Positions 36,401-44,661 are shown, counted from the stretch's first letter. The stretch: DNA of 64,000 nucleotides from Leifsonia sp. Root112D2 (GCF_001424905.1 NZ_LMCU01000001.1:558001-622000); one strand, 5' to 3'. Made by a program: numbers and translations. The notes: a model not told the origin generated them from the letters alone.

Positions 36401-36453
36401 CATACAAGGCCGGTAAATCGGTGCGCTTGAACTCCCACCAGCTCTCACACTGA
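33442..36453 (+). CDS. Large Tat-exported six-hairpin glycosidase with duplicated beta modules
   Basis: 1003 residues. A twin-arginine signal (TSRRSFLKGAGLVAAA, 9-24) precedes an Ala-rich cleavage region near 32. The C-terminal half has features of (alpha/alpha)6 glycosidases (WDWTG..., DARHFSSNAMYILGAWRYY, SNYWDITSFGHLDAFLNAYF). Two related beta-sandwich-like modules occur: about 135-245 (LGQSFTATAYRFTRVGG..., AGVYYLEASDGAGTPGWWAF) and about 690-793 (MGTTFTANAAFTSAAARFP..., PGVYYLEVSNVTGTLAWWSS). The second interrupts the catalytic region. The substrate is unknown; rhamnosidase-like or related enzymes are possible. Confidence 0.75.
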   Translation: MSISSRFTTSRRSFLKGAGLVAAATTLTQPARAAAAAATEAATYRLKNGYISISGAYGKITELRCDPSGNGHYEKTAFSSIFLGKTDYFDAAFNDGVTFTASGSTLSLAGIQMPSSVDLKQGQQNAPVQLLQGRTLGQSFTATAYRFTRVGGEFPTWSSSTSSMKLTLYSGTPATGLTEIGSSEVNPMKDNGWAYVDVDPQPAGVYYLEASDGAGTPGWWAFSGTSNVDVKGASYADRQALTGRTMTLDVVGFNVDGVASLELNLSGPKLGLSYDLHWQGDARADIGLSLNTSWVKDGYSIDYADGVLFSRFVGDNGDYIPSQQLKRRSSWTNTVSGTKWVAATGTGPYDLQIAAPQPILTGAMTSDTLALTLNTGDTAKAPVISRSLTFGVQPHSDALPEIFPVFLASDHVRAEQLSTFYWERALSFRFDGHAMAWADWNGRILDWTGTAGRQAQADSLLSTKQDDDGYVWAWPDSQGWPFPDPKVYDARHFSSNAMYILGAWRYYSWTGDSAFLTTMLPRLRKAMDFYLDTLGGSTGIVTITSPDHSGRDGAVPSNYWDITSFGHLDAFLNAYFYGALEAMAQLEEYVHKVPRAKQLRAVRSSVLNRYNELFWNEDAGRYVQSVDVDGVPHDYGSTYVNLEAASFGLPSAAQATRIFDWLDNGNTELQNSVVLIEGGGLAPKIAPGHTMGTTFTANAAFTSAAARFPTYGVRGAEFTMTLYKGAPGDTAPVKIKEQQFSDWSDGSIAHIDVDKQAPGVYYLEVSNVTGTLAWWSSMTVAPGALAYVDGAPDPAARSRFVVAVGDYFDGPADIYSKWVYAPRSTTRRNNYWFFLENVTIPWGQQVQDGGAILYTSGFDVMARARYQGADDAWGRMTAILDRWKDPDHLCGGTPLFRGESTVDSGTKSTSVGTDIPFPESGLAPASFLYAFVGVEAEPDALVITPKLPSTLNEVGVRNLFWHGKKFELRVTSNRINLNGSGVSISRPYKAGKSVRLNSHQLSH

Positions 36454-36519
36454 AAACTCATTCGAAAATAACGGTTTGGTAACCTTGTGCCCCGTTACCT
36501 GTTCGTTATATAGTTCAAG

Positions 36520-36622
36520 AGCGGAAGTTGTTTGCTGTGGCAGCTTCCGCGGAATGTGATTGCAGGACACTCTTGGTGCAAGGGAGAGGGCCCGTCGCTA
36601 GCCTCTGCGACGGGCCCTCAAT
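36520..36622 (+). ncRNA. Possible small RNA with strong terminator
   Basis: TTGTGC (36485-36490) and TATATA (36507-36512) could form a promoter with a 16-bp spacer. The predicted ~100-nt transcript has a first stem GCGGAAG/CTTCCGC (36521-36527 and 36544-36550) and ends at a perfect 13-bp GC-rich hairpin (36586-36598 and 36607-36619). It could instead be the 3' end of the glycosidase transcript. No known RNA family is recognised. Confidence 0.4.
36586..36619 (+). terminator. 13-bp terminator hairpin
   Basis: GAGGGCCCGTCGC and GCGACGGGCCCTC pair perfectly around an 8-nt loop; AATCATTT follows. Whatever transcript enters from the left should stop here, before the MarR gene. Confidence 0.7.
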
Positions 36623-36708
36623 CATTTAATGTCCGGGCCCGTTTCCCTCCTGATCGCCCAGTCCCTATCCTTGGAAACCAGAGGGTTCGGGCCACGAAAG
36701 GGGCAACG

Positions 36709-37146
36709 GTGAGCACCAAGGCGGATGCCGTCTCCACATGGGAATCCCTGTTCCGCGCCCAGGTGTCGGTGATGCGTGCACTCGCATCCGAGTTTCCCAC
36801 CGGCGAGATCTCCTTCAACGAGTACGACGTGCTCTTCACGCTCTCGCAGCAGCCCGATCGAAGCCTGCGCCTGCGCGACCTCAACAAGCACGTGCTGCTC
36901 ACCCAGCCGAGCGTCAGCAGGCTCATCGACCGGCTGCTTGCCCGCGACTACGTGGCCAAGTGCCCCGAACCGACGGATGGCCGCGGCACGATCATCCGCC
37001 TCACCGACGCGGGATTCGAGATCTTTCGTCGCGTCGCCGTCGACCATATGGCATCCATCACCAAGCGGGTCGGCGGGGCACTCAGCCCCGCGGAGATGGC
37101 GCAGCTCGCGGCCCTCAGCAACAAACTGCGCGACTACGCCGAGTGA
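36709..37146 (+). CDS. MarR-family regulator
   Basis: 145 residues from GTG 36709, with AAAGGGG five bases upstream. The winged helix is LRLRDLNKHVLLTQPSVSRLIDRLLARDYVAK followed by the wing PEPTDGRGTIIRLT. TATCCT (36667-36672) is a possible -10. No divergent target gene is adjacent, so its regulon is unknown. The open frame extends upstream to 36532 but passes through the terminator hairpin. Confidence 0.88.
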   Translation: MSTKADAVSTWESLFRAQVSVMRALASEFPTGEISFNEYDVLFTLSQQPDRSLRLRDLNKHVLLTQPSVSRLIDRLLARDYVAKCPEPTDGRGTIIRLTDAGFEIFRRVAVDHMASITKRVGGALSPAEMAQLAALSNKLRDYAE

Positions 37147-37319
37147 ACTGAAGCCGCCGCCAGCGCCACGATCCCTGTCGCGGCCGTGTAGAGCATCGGC
37201 CAGACATCCCCCAATTGGGTGACAGATATCCAAACCGATTCGCCGAGGGCTCCGGATCCCTCTATAGCGGCCGGGATCTCCCCAACCGCTGAAGTACCGT
37301 ATCGATTGGAGTTCAGAAT

Positions 37320-37967
37320 ATGAACAACTTCGCTAAGCGCACCGGAATCATCGGAGCAACGGGAGTGGCCGCCTCCGCCCTTCTCATGGTGGGTCTTGCA
37401 GCACCCGCCAACGCCGCAACGCCGAATGACGGCGGAGGATGGACGCCACAGAGCAGTTCCTCCAGCGAGAGCTCAATGACCGACGCCACCGCGTACCTGT
37501 TGCGCGATCTGAGCACGAGCATCCCGCTGCTCGTCACACCGACGACCAGCACTTCGGTGGGTGACGGCGGCCTGTTGAACGGCGGCACCGCAAACGGCGG
37601 CCTCGTCAATGGCCCGCTGGTCGGAGACATCGGCAGCGGCAACCAGGTCGGTGACGTAGCCAGTGGCAACCCGATCGGCAGCGGCAACACGACGGCAAGC
37701 GGTAATGACGTACCCGTGGCTTCGGGCAACGACGTTCCTGTAGCTTCAGGCAACGAGACCAGCGCCGGCAACGGCAACACCACGCCGGTGGCTTCGGGCA
37801 ACGACACAAGCGCGCCCGTCGGCTCGGGCAACGACGTGAGCACCACGACCGGAACCGACGTCAGCCACATCGGCGCCAACGTTTCGGATGCGGTGAAGGG
37901 CACCGTGGATGACGCGCTGAGCGGCATCACCAGCGGCGTCGACCTGGGAGCGATCCTCGGTCGTTAG
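37320..37967 (+). CDS. Secreted low-complexity protein with SGN repeats
   Basis: 215 residues. The Sec signal peptide ends near APANA-A (residue 32). After a Ser-rich stretch, residues about 88-180 carry repeated (G/A)SGN units: GSGNQVGDV, ASGNPI, GSGNTT, ASGNDVPV twice, ASGNETSAGNGN and others. The C-terminal ~35 residues are non-repetitive (VKGTVDDALSGITSGVDLG). There are no cysteines and no sorting motif. The Gly/Ser/Asn pattern with regularly placed Val recalls chaplin-like or amyloid-forming surface proteins, but this is only resemblance. TTGGAG precedes the ATG and a strong terminator follows. Confidence 0.7.
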   Translation: MNNFAKRTGIIGATGVAASALLMVGLAAPANAATPNDGGGWTPQSSSSSESSMTDATAYLLRDLSTSIPLLVTPTTSTSVGDGGLLNGGTANGGLVNGPLVGDIGSGNQVGDVASGNPIGSGNTTASGNDVPVASGNDVPVASGNETSAGNGNTTPVASGNDTSAPVGSGNDVSTTTGTDVSHIGANVSDAVKGTVDDALSGITSGVDLGAILGR

Positions 37968-37998
37968 GACCAACTGGTTCTCACGCCACGTGAATCCT

Positions 37999-38024
37999 GC
38001 GGGTCCCCCGAAAGGGGGGCCCGC
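37999..38024 (+). terminator. Strong GC hairpin after the secreted repeat protein
   Basis: GCGGGTCCCCC (37999-38009), a GAAA loop, and GGGGGGCCCGC (38014-38024) form an 11-bp stem (one G-T pair). ATTGCGTTGTT follows. The GNRA loop adds stability. Confidence 0.75.
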
Positions 38025-38124
38025 ATTGCGTTGTTATCCCACCGAGTCGCGTCATAAACGCCCCGCCCGCGCATCTCTTTCGATGAGACACACCTCCCCC
38101 GACCCGAAAAAGAGGGAACGACCC

Positions 38125-38451
38125 GTGTACGTCAATTCACTACCCGAGCGCGCCTCCCTGTGGGATGATGCCGAAGCCGCCGGGCAATCCCCGCATGCCG
38201 TGCTTTTCGCCTTCGCCACCGACATGCGCGACCGCCTCGCCGAAGGCATCGGGCTGCCGACACAGCCCGATGTCGGCGCGAGTGCACGCGCCCGAGACCG
38301 CCTGTCGCACGGGTTGGGCATCGAGGTGACGGCCGACGGCTTTCGGCTGCTTGCCGGCCCCATTGCGTATGCGCAGTTCGTCGACGGCGAGCCGCTCGGC
38401 GACGCCGCCTTGCACCAGCTCATCACCGGCTGGCTCGCGCTGCTGCCGTGA
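38125..38451 (+). CDS. Hypothetical protein, 108 residues
   Basis: GTG 38125 has AGAGGGA about nine bases upstream. The sequence is mixed helix/strand (SLWDDAEAAGQSPHAVLFAF near the start, DGFRLLAGPIAYAQFVDG near 85), with no signal peptide, membrane segment or cysteine. No family recognised. It ends 28 bases before the lactonase gene, which has its own likely promoter. Confidence 0.6.
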   Translation: MYVNSLPERASLWDDAEAAGQSPHAVLFAFATDMRDRLAEGIGLPTQPDVGASARARDRLSHGLGIEVTADGFRLLAGPIAYAQFVDGEPLGDAALHQLITGWLALLP

Positions 38452-38479
38452 CCCTGCCGCGGGCGGTAGCGTCGAACGC

Positions 38480-39520
38480 ATGACCGACACCACTCCGGCC
38501 CTGCCCACACTCGACCTCTGGGTCGGCTCGTACACGGCGGATGCCGGCGGCAAGGGTGAGGGAATCGGCACGCTCCGCGTCGCATCCGGACGCCCCGAAC
38601 GTGCCGGGCTCGCGACCGCTGCGCCCTCGCCATCGTTCCTGGCAAAGCACCCGACACTACCCCTCGTGTATGCGGTGGGCGAGAGCGCCGAGACGGTGCG
38701 CGCGTTTCGCGTGACCGCGCCCGGCACGCTCGAAGCCGCCGGCGAGGCATGGCCGGCAGGCGCCGCCGCCTGCCACGTGGCCGTCGACCCCGCCGGCCGC
38801 TTTCTCGTCGTCTCGTGCTGGGGAGACGGCCAGGTTTTGCTCTACGAGCTCGACGACGCCGGCGCTATCACGAACCGGCTCGCCGCGGCTGCCGCCGTCG
38901 ACCCGCATGGCGCGAGCGGTCGGCCCACCCGCGCGCATGCCGCGCTCATGCTGCCCGACGGTCGTGTCGCCACGACCGACCTCGGCTTCGATCTGCTGCG
39001 CGTGTGGCGATACGAGGCGGGCACCGGCCTCGTCGCCGACCACGAGGTTGTCTTCCCGAAGAGTTCCGAGCCGAGACATCTGGTGCGGCATCCGAGCGGA
39101 CGCATTCTCGTGATTGGCGAGGTCTCCGTGACGGTGTTCGTGCTTGCGGCGAACGGAGACGGTCGCTTCGCGATCGAGAGCAGCACGCCGGCGAGCCGGG
39201 CGGGCGCGCGGCCGGGAGACACGGCATCCGAGATCTCAGTGGATGCCTCGGGCGGTTTCGCGCAGGTCAGCGTGCGTGGCTCCGATTACATTTCGACGCT
39301 CGCCGTGCACGATGACGGTGCACGGCTCGAGCCGATCGCCGATGTGCCCTGCGGCGGATCCGTACCCCGCCACCACCTGCAGATCGGGCGCATGCTGCTC
39401 GTCGCCAATCAGGCCTCGAGCACGGTGACCGCGTTTCGGCTGGATGCCCACACCGGAGTTCCCGAGCACCTGATCGCGACGTTCGCTGTCGGCTCCCCCA
39501 CCTGCCTGGTGCCCGCATAG
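38480..39520 (+). CDS. Lactonase-family seven-bladed beta-propeller protein
   Basis: 346 residues resembling the YbhE/6-phosphogluconolactonase-like propeller family: LDLWVGSYTADAGGKGEGIG at the start, repeated blades such as HVAVDPAGRFLVVSCWGDG, and RHHLQIGRMLLVANQASSTV near the end. Such proteins hydrolyse 6-phosphogluconolactone or other lactones. No signal peptide, so cytoplasmic. ATG 38480 is seven bases after TAGCGT (38467-38472). Confidence 0.82.
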   Translation: MTDTTPALPTLDLWVGSYTADAGGKGEGIGTLRVASGRPERAGLATAAPSPSFLAKHPTLPLVYAVGESAETVRAFRVTAPGTLEAAGEAWPAGAAACHVAVDPAGRFLVVSCWGDGQVLLYELDDAGAITNRLAAAAAVDPHGASGRPTRAHAALMLPDGRVATTDLGFDLLRVWRYEAGTGLVADHEVVFPKSSEPRHLVRHPSGRILVIGEVSVTVFVLAANGDGRFAIESSTPASRAGARPGDTASEISVDASGGFAQVSVRGSDYISTLAVHDDGARLEPIADVPCGGSVPRHHLQIGRMLLVANQASSTVTAFRLDAHTGVPEHLIATFAVGSPTCLVPA

Positions 39521-39550
39521 GCGAGCCCGCCCGCTTCGCCGTCTGCGGTG

Positions 39551-40834
39551 CTATGCGACCGGGCCGCGAGCCAGGGTGAGCGTGGCCGTGTGAGAAGCGC
39601 CCGTCGCATCCACCCACGTGACGCTCACGCTCTGACCGGGCGCATGGGCGGCGAGCGCCGCCGTCGACTCGGAAGCCGAAGTGACGTTCACGCCGCCGAG
39701 CGCCGTGATCGTGTCCCCCGCCTCCAGGCCGGCTGCGGCGGCCGGGGTGCCGTCGATGACACCGCCGACGGCTGCACCCGTGCTCGCGGCCTGCGTGTCG
39801 CCGCCGTTCGCGCTGCCGAAAGCGGCGCCGTAACCGGATGCCGTGGCATCCGCCGTCTGCGCAACCTCAATTCCCAGAAACGCCGGGTAGCCGAGCGAGA
39901 TGGTGGACGAGGAATTGCCCGCCTCGATATCGCCGGCGATGGTGAGTGCGGTGCCGATCGGAATCGCGTAGCCGGCGGTCGTCGTTCCGCCCTGCTCGGC
40001 AGCGGTGTCGATGCCGATGACCTCATCACTCGCGTTGAAGAGCGGGCCACCCGAATCGCCGGGCTGGATGTCGGCGTCCGTCTCGATGAGGCCGTGCAAC
40101 GTCTCGGAAACGGCGGTCTGCTCGGCCTGCGTCGTGATGCTTTGGTCGAGCGCCGTCACCTGACCCGGTGAGGCTGATGGCATGCCACCCGTTCCACCCG
40201 CGTTGCCGACACCGGTGACCGCGTCGCCGACGGCGGCGGCATCAGCGCTAGTGATGTGGGCCGTGCTGAGACCAGATGCGCCGCTCAGCTGAAGCACGGC
40301 GATGTCGTCTGTGGCGTCGGTTCCCACGACGGAGGCCGTGTAGCTGGCCCCGGTCGCCGCGACAGTGACGCTGATGCTCGTCGAGCCCTCAACCACGTGG
40401 TTGTTCGTGAGAATTTCGCCGTTCGAGCTGAGCACGAGACCGGTTCCCGCGCTCTCGGCGCTGTCGTAGGTGAGCTGCGAGTTGATGTCGACGACCCCGA
40501 TCTCCTGAGCCGAGGTCGCGCTGGCCAGCGCGGCGCTGGTCGAGGAGCCGGACGAGCCGACGCCTGCTTGACCGTACCCATACTGGCTGTATCCGCCCTG
40601 GCCGTATCCGTCTGAGCCATACCCATTCATGCCGTAGCCAGACCGACCGTAGCCGTTGCCGAGCTGTAAGGCGTTATGAATTGTGGATACGCTCGGCGTC
40701 GATGCGGCGGGCGTCGATCCGAATGCCCCGTGGGTTGCAGCGAGGCCGAATGCCGAGCCGACGACGACCGTCGCCGCCACCGCGGTTGAGACGATCGCTA
40801 CACGCCGCCGCGTGCGCTTGCTGTTGATGTCCAT
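39551..40834 (-). CDS. HtrA-like trypsin/PDZ serine protease, membrane-anchored
   Basis: 427 residues from ATG 40834 with GAGAGGA upstream. A basic N terminus and one helix (about 12-35) anchor it outside the cell. A Gly/Tyr-rich linker (GYGRSGYGMNGYGSDGYGQG and onward, 61-92) leads to a trypsin domain with His146 (NNHVVEG), Asp177 (TDDIAVLQL) and Ser261 (GDSGGPL), then a PDZ domain near 320-420. Likely handles misfolded or secreted proteins. The upstream gap to 41039 shows no clear promoter. Confidence 0.88.
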   Translation of the reverse strand: MDINSKRTRRRVAIVSTAVAATVVVGSAFGLAATHGAFGSTPAASTPSVSTIHNALQLGNGYGRSGYGMNGYGSDGYGQGGYSQYGYGQAGVGSSGSSTSAALASATSAQEIGVVDINSQLTYDSAESAGTGLVLSSNGEILTNNHVVEGSTSISVTVAATGASYTASVVGTDATDDIAVLQLSGASGLSTAHITSADAAAVGDAVTGVGNAGGTGGMPSASPGQVTALDQSITTQAEQTAVSETLHGLIETDADIQPGDSGGPLFNASDEVIGIDTAAEQGGTTTAGYAIPIGTALTIAGDIEAGNSSSTISLGYPAFLGIEVAQTADATASGYGAAFGSANGGDTQAASTGAAVGGVIDGTPAAAAGLEAGDTITALGGVNVTSASESTAALAAHAPGQSVSVTWVDATGASHTATLTLARGPVA

Positions 40835-41039
40835 CGCTCTGGTTCCTCTCGGCGTGATCCGTTCGTTAGCTGAAGACCACACCCCGATCTTGCGGATGCG
40901 TTATGTCAGCGTTTTGAACGCGCTGTGAGATACCCAGAGTTTGCTGTGAGCAGTGGAGGGGAAAGAATCGCGCCAGCGTTTCCACGACGCCAGTGCCGAG
41001 GGAGCCTGCGCCCGAGGGACTTGAGGGATAGACCTGCAC

Positions 41040-42527
41040 TCAGTCGGCGAAGGGGTTTGCAATTCCGATGTAGCGTGTCTCCAGGTACTCCTCGATGCCC
41101 TCGAAGCCGCCCTCTCGGCCGAGACCAGACTGCTTGACTCCGCCGAACGGCGCTGCCGGGTTTGAGATGACTCCCGCGTTGAGCCCGAGCATGCCCGTCT
41201 CCAGCTCCTCCGCGAGTCGCAGCCCACGATTGAGGTCACGAGTGAATGCGTAGGCGACGAGCCCGTATTCGGTGTCGTTGGCCAGCCGGACGGCCTCCTC
41301 CTCGGTAGCGAAAGTGACGATGGGCGCGACGGGGCCGAAAATCTCCTCGCGCAGTATGCGCGCGTCCGCCGGCACATTCGTCAGCACGGTGGGTTCGTAG
41401 AAGTAGCCGGGGCCATCGAGCGCGTGCCCACCGAGCGTGAGCGTCGCGCCCTCCGCGAGAGTGGCACTGACGAGCTCGTGCACCTTGTCTCGTGTGGTCT
41501 CGTCGACGAGAGGACCGATCTTCGCGCTCGGGTCTGTGCCGCGGGCCACGGTGTGGGCGCGCATCCGCTCGGTGAGCTTCTCCGTGAACTCCGCAGCGAC
41601 ACTCTCGTGAACGAGAAGGCGGTTGGCCGCCGTGCAGGCCTCTCCTCCGTTGCGCAATTTGGCGAGCATCGCTCCGTCGACCGCTGCATCGACGTCCGCG
41701 TCGTCGAACACGAGAAACGGCGCGTTTCCGCCGAGCTCCATCGAGACGCGCAGAACCTGGTCGGCCGCATCAGCGATGAGTCGGCGCCCCACCTCGGTGG
41801 AACCGGTGAACGAGAGCTTGCGCAGGCGCGAATCCTTGATCAGCGGGCCGGTGACCCGCCCTGCGCTCGTCGTGGGGATGACATTGAGCACGCCCGCAGG
41901 CAGCCCCGCCTGCTCGAGCACCTGCGTAAACAGCAACGCGGTCAGCGGCGTGAGCGCGGCGGGCTTGAGCACCATCGTGCAGCCTGCCGCGATGGCCGGC
42001 GCGATCTTGCGGGTGGCCATGGCGAGCGGAAAGTTCCACGGCGTGATGAACAGGCTCGGTCCGACAGGACGTTTGTTCACGAGCAGCCGGTTCGCGCCAT
42101 CGGGTGCCGTCGCGTAGCGTCCGCTGACGCGCGGTGCTTCCTCTGAGAACCAGCGCAGAAACTCGGCCCCGTACGCAACCTCACCCTTCGACTCAGCCAG
42201 GGTCTTTCCCATCTCCAGCGTCATCAGCAGTGCGAAGGCGTCGGCACGCGCGGTGACCGCCTCGAATGCACCACGCAGAATCTCCCCCCGGGCGCGGGGC
42301 GCCGTGCGTGCCCAGTCTCGTTGAGCAGATGCCGCGGCATCGAGCGCGGCGAGTCCGTCGGCGGGGGTTGCGTCCGCGACACTCAACAGAACCTCGCCGT
42401 TCGACGGATCGAGCACGTCGAAGGTACCGCCGTCGCTCGCCGGCCGCCATGCGCCGCCGATGTAAAGGCCGGTCGGGATGCTCGCAAGCAAAGTCTTCTC
42501 GTCTGCGTCGGTGACAGTGGTGCTCAT
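41040..42527 (-). CDS. Succinate-semialdehyde dehydrogenase-like aldehyde dehydrogenase
   Basis: 495 residues of the ALDH superfamily, GabD-like. NAD(P) site FTGSTEVGRRL, catalytic Glu in MELGGNAP and Cys in GGEACTAANR are all present, with the GabD-like PWNFPLAMATRKIAPAIAAG segment. It would oxidise succinate semialdehyde or a similar semialdehyde to the acid. The last gene of the ten-gene operon, overlapping the alcohol dehydrogenase stop by 4 nt. A related gene starts at 63461. Confidence 0.87.
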   Translation of the reverse strand: MSTTVTDADEKTLLASIPTGLYIGGAWRPASDGGTFDVLDPSNGEVLLSVADATPADGLAALDAAASAQRDWARTAPRARGEILRGAFEAVTARADAFALLMTLEMGKTLAESKGEVAYGAEFLRWFSEEAPRVSGRYATAPDGANRLLVNKRPVGPSLFITPWNFPLAMATRKIAPAIAAGCTMVLKPAALTPLTALLFTQVLEQAGLPAGVLNVIPTTSAGRVTGPLIKDSRLRKLSFTGSTEVGRRLIADAADQVLRVSMELGGNAPFLVFDDADVDAAVDGAMLAKLRNGGEACTAANRLLVHESVAAEFTEKLTERMRAHTVARGTDPSAKIGPLVDETTRDKVHELVSATLAEGATLTLGGHALDGPGYFYEPTVLTNVPADARILREEIFGPVAPIVTFATEEEAVRLANDTEYGLVAYAFTRDLNRGLRLAEELETGMLGLNAGVISNPAAPFGGVKQSGLGREGGFEGIEEYLETRYIGIANPFAD

Positions 42528-43729
42528 AGTGACTCCTTGAGAATACGAACGACATCAGCGGCCGTCGGGGTGAGCGGATTGTTGGCGGTGACCGAGTCTG
42601 CAAGCGTGTCCGCGGCGAGCGAGGCGAGCGAGGCATCCGTCACCCCGAATTTCGAGAGCGGACCGACCATGCCGACTTGGCGGGCCAACGCGGCAACGGC
42701 CGTGATGGCTGCCTCGGCATTATCTGCGGTCGTCGCAGCTGTATCGCCGACACTGAGCGCGAAGGAGATGCGGGCGATGCGTTCCTCACGGGCGCTGAGG
42801 TTGAAGCGCAGTACGCCCTCCATCACGACGCACAGTGCCAATCCATGCGGAATGTTGAACTGCCCGCCGAGTGGATGCGCGATGCCATGCACGAGACCGA
42901 GCCCCGTGTGTGAGAACCCGACACCCGCCACATGACTGGCGAGCAGCAGTTGCGAGCGCGCCTCGATGTCGCTGCCGTCGGCGACGGCTCGCGGAAGGTA
43001 CTCGGCGACGGTCGCAATGACCTGCAGGGCGATCCCGTCGGAATACGGGTTCGCACGAATCGAAAGGTACGACTCAAGGGCGTGGGTGAGAGCATCCATG
43101 CCGGTGGCCGCCGTAGCGCCGGCGGGCAGCCCGACGGTGAGTTCCGGGTCGAGCACGGCGGCACGCGCGAGGGCGCTCGTGTGGCCGACGTAGAACTTGC
43201 GGTGGCTTTCGACATCCGTGATCACACCGAACGCATTGACCTCCGCGCCGGTTCCCGCCGTCGTCGGCACCGCGATGATCGGCAACGCCGCGTGAGCGAA
43301 CTCGGTCGTGTAATCCAGCCCAATGCCGCGTTCGGGGTTGACGGCGCCGAGGGAGACCCCCTTCGCCGCATCCATCGACGAGCCACCGCCGACGGCGACC
43401 AGCACGTCTGCCGAGACGGATGCCGCGAGGTCGCTGCCCTCATCGACGCACGTCGTCGTGGGGTTCGGGGTGACGCCCCCGAACACCGTTACGGCCAACC
43501 CCGCCAGTTCAAGGGAGGTACGCACCGCCTCGACAACCGGCGAGGTTGCCAAGAACGGATCGGTCACAACAAGAGCGCTGTGCGCGCCCGTCGACGCGGC
43601 AATCGCGCCGACTTCGGCCACCCTGCCGCGGCCGAAGTACGCGATGGGCTTGGGATCCAGCGTGAGTTCGCTCTCTGACAGTGGAGCGGGCAGCGGTGCA
43701 AGCCCCGTTGTGGCGGTCGACGTCGTCAT
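42524..43729 (-). CDS. Iron-containing alcohol dehydrogenase
   Basis: 401 residues. Nucleotide-binding VAVGGGSSMDAAKGVS, VPTTAGTGAEV, and metal ligands in GMDALTHALESYLS and VHGIAHPLGGQFNIPHG. It likely oxidises a hydroxyacid or alcohol (4-hydroxybutyrate is a natural guess given the succinate-semialdehyde dehydrogenase next to it). It overlaps both neighbours by 4 nt (ATGA). Confidence 0.88.
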   Translation of the reverse strand: MTTSTATTGLAPLPAPLSESELTLDPKPIAYFGRGRVAEVGAIAASTGAHSALVVTDPFLATSPVVEAVRTSLELAGLAVTVFGGVTPNPTTTCVDEGSDLAASVSADVLVAVGGGSSMDAAKGVSLGAVNPERGIGLDYTTEFAHAALPIIAVPTTAGTGAEVNAFGVITDVESHRKFYVGHTSALARAAVLDPELTVGLPAGATAATGMDALTHALESYLSIRANPYSDGIALQVIATVAEYLPRAVADGSDIEARSQLLLASHVAGVGFSHTGLGLVHGIAHPLGGQFNIPHGLALCVVMEGVLRFNLSAREERIARISFALSVGDTAATTADNAEAAITAVAALARQVGMVGPLSKFGVTDASLASLAADTLADSVTANNPLTPTAADVVRILKESL

Positions 43730-44661
43730 GCGGATGCCCCTTCCAGGCGCAGATCGGAACCAATCAGTTCTTCGTAGAGTTTCACCGGTGTCATCTCGCC
43801 AGCCCGGTCACCGTAACGCGCCTTTGCCCGGCGGTAGATCTGCTCGACGAGCGCCGAGAGCTCAGTGGAGACGCCAACGGAGCGGCCGAGATCGATGGAG
43901 AGGCCGAGGTCTTTGCAGGCCAGAGCGATCGCAAATCCCTCGTCGTAGTCGCTGTGTTCGAGAATCGATAGCACGTCGTTCTCGACGAAGTTGCTGTTGG
44001 CAGGGCTGGCCACGAGAGCGTTGCGCAGCACCGCAAGGTCGACACCCGCCTTCACACCCACGCTGAGCACCTCGGCGGTGGCCACCAGGTGTGAGAACCA
44101 CAGCTGGTTGATCATCAGCTTCACCGCATATCCGGTGCCGGCAGCACCGACGTGCAGAATACGTTGTGGGTCACCCATCGCCTCAAAGACCGTGCGCAAC
44201 CGCTCCACATCGATCGCGTCGCCGCCAATGAAGATCTGAAGCATCCCATTCGCCGCGCCAACCGACATGCCGCTCACCGGGGCATCGAGTATCCGCAGCC
44301 CTCGCGCCGCGTACTCGGTCCTCACTCGTTCAGCCACCTCTGGAACGGAGGTGGACATGTCGACCCAGGTGCCGCCATCCGCTATACCGGCGAGGATGCC
44401 GTTCGGCCCGTGCACTACCGCATCGACGTGCCGGGGCGTCGGCAGCATCGTGATGACCACGTCGCTTCGGGCGGCAAGCTCGGCCGGAGTATCAGCCCAC
44501 GCGGCGCCGCCGGTGAGGAGTTCGCCAGCGGCCTCACGACGGATGTCGTTGACGACCAACGGGAACCCCGCGGCCTGCAGGTTGTGGGTCATCCCGGAAC
44601 CCATGTTGCCCAGCCCGATGAAGCCGACGGTGGTCGATCGGTTGGCGTGCGGTAGAGACAT
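43726..44661 (-). CDS. Beta-hydroxyacid dehydrogenase (3-hydroxyisobutyrate dehydrogenase family)
   Basis: 311 residues. NAD(P) motif VGFIGLGNMGSGM near 12-24, substrate-binding DAPVSGMSVGAANG, and the catalytic Lys in GTGYAVKLMINQL. The family reversibly oxidises short beta-hydroxyacids such as 3-hydroxyisobutyrate, tartronate semialdehyde or sulfolactaldehyde. The exact substrate is unknown. It lies 80 bases after the upstream ALDH gene in the operon. Confidence 0.86.
   Translation of the reverse strand: MSLPHANRSTTVGFIGLGNMGSGMTHNLQAAGFPLVVNDIRREAAGELLTGGAAWADTPAELAARSDVVITMLPTPRHVDAVVHGPNGILAGIADGGTWVDMSTSVPEVAERVRTEYAARGLRILDAPVSGMSVGAANGMLQIFIGGDAIDVERLRTVFEAMGDPQRILHVGAAGTGYAVKLMINQLWFSHLVATAEVLSVGVKAGVDLAVLRNALVASPANSNFVENDVLSILEHSDYDEGFAIALACKDLGLSIDLGRSVGVSTELSALVEQIYRRAKARYGDRAGEMTPVKLYEELIGSDLRLEGASA

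Noticed and set aside
37147..37319. c-di-AMP (ydaO-type) riboswitch before the secreted SGN-repeat gene
   Set aside because: The leader is long enough, but I could not find the conserved core segments of that riboswitch; also looked for and not found before trkH (26776-26887).
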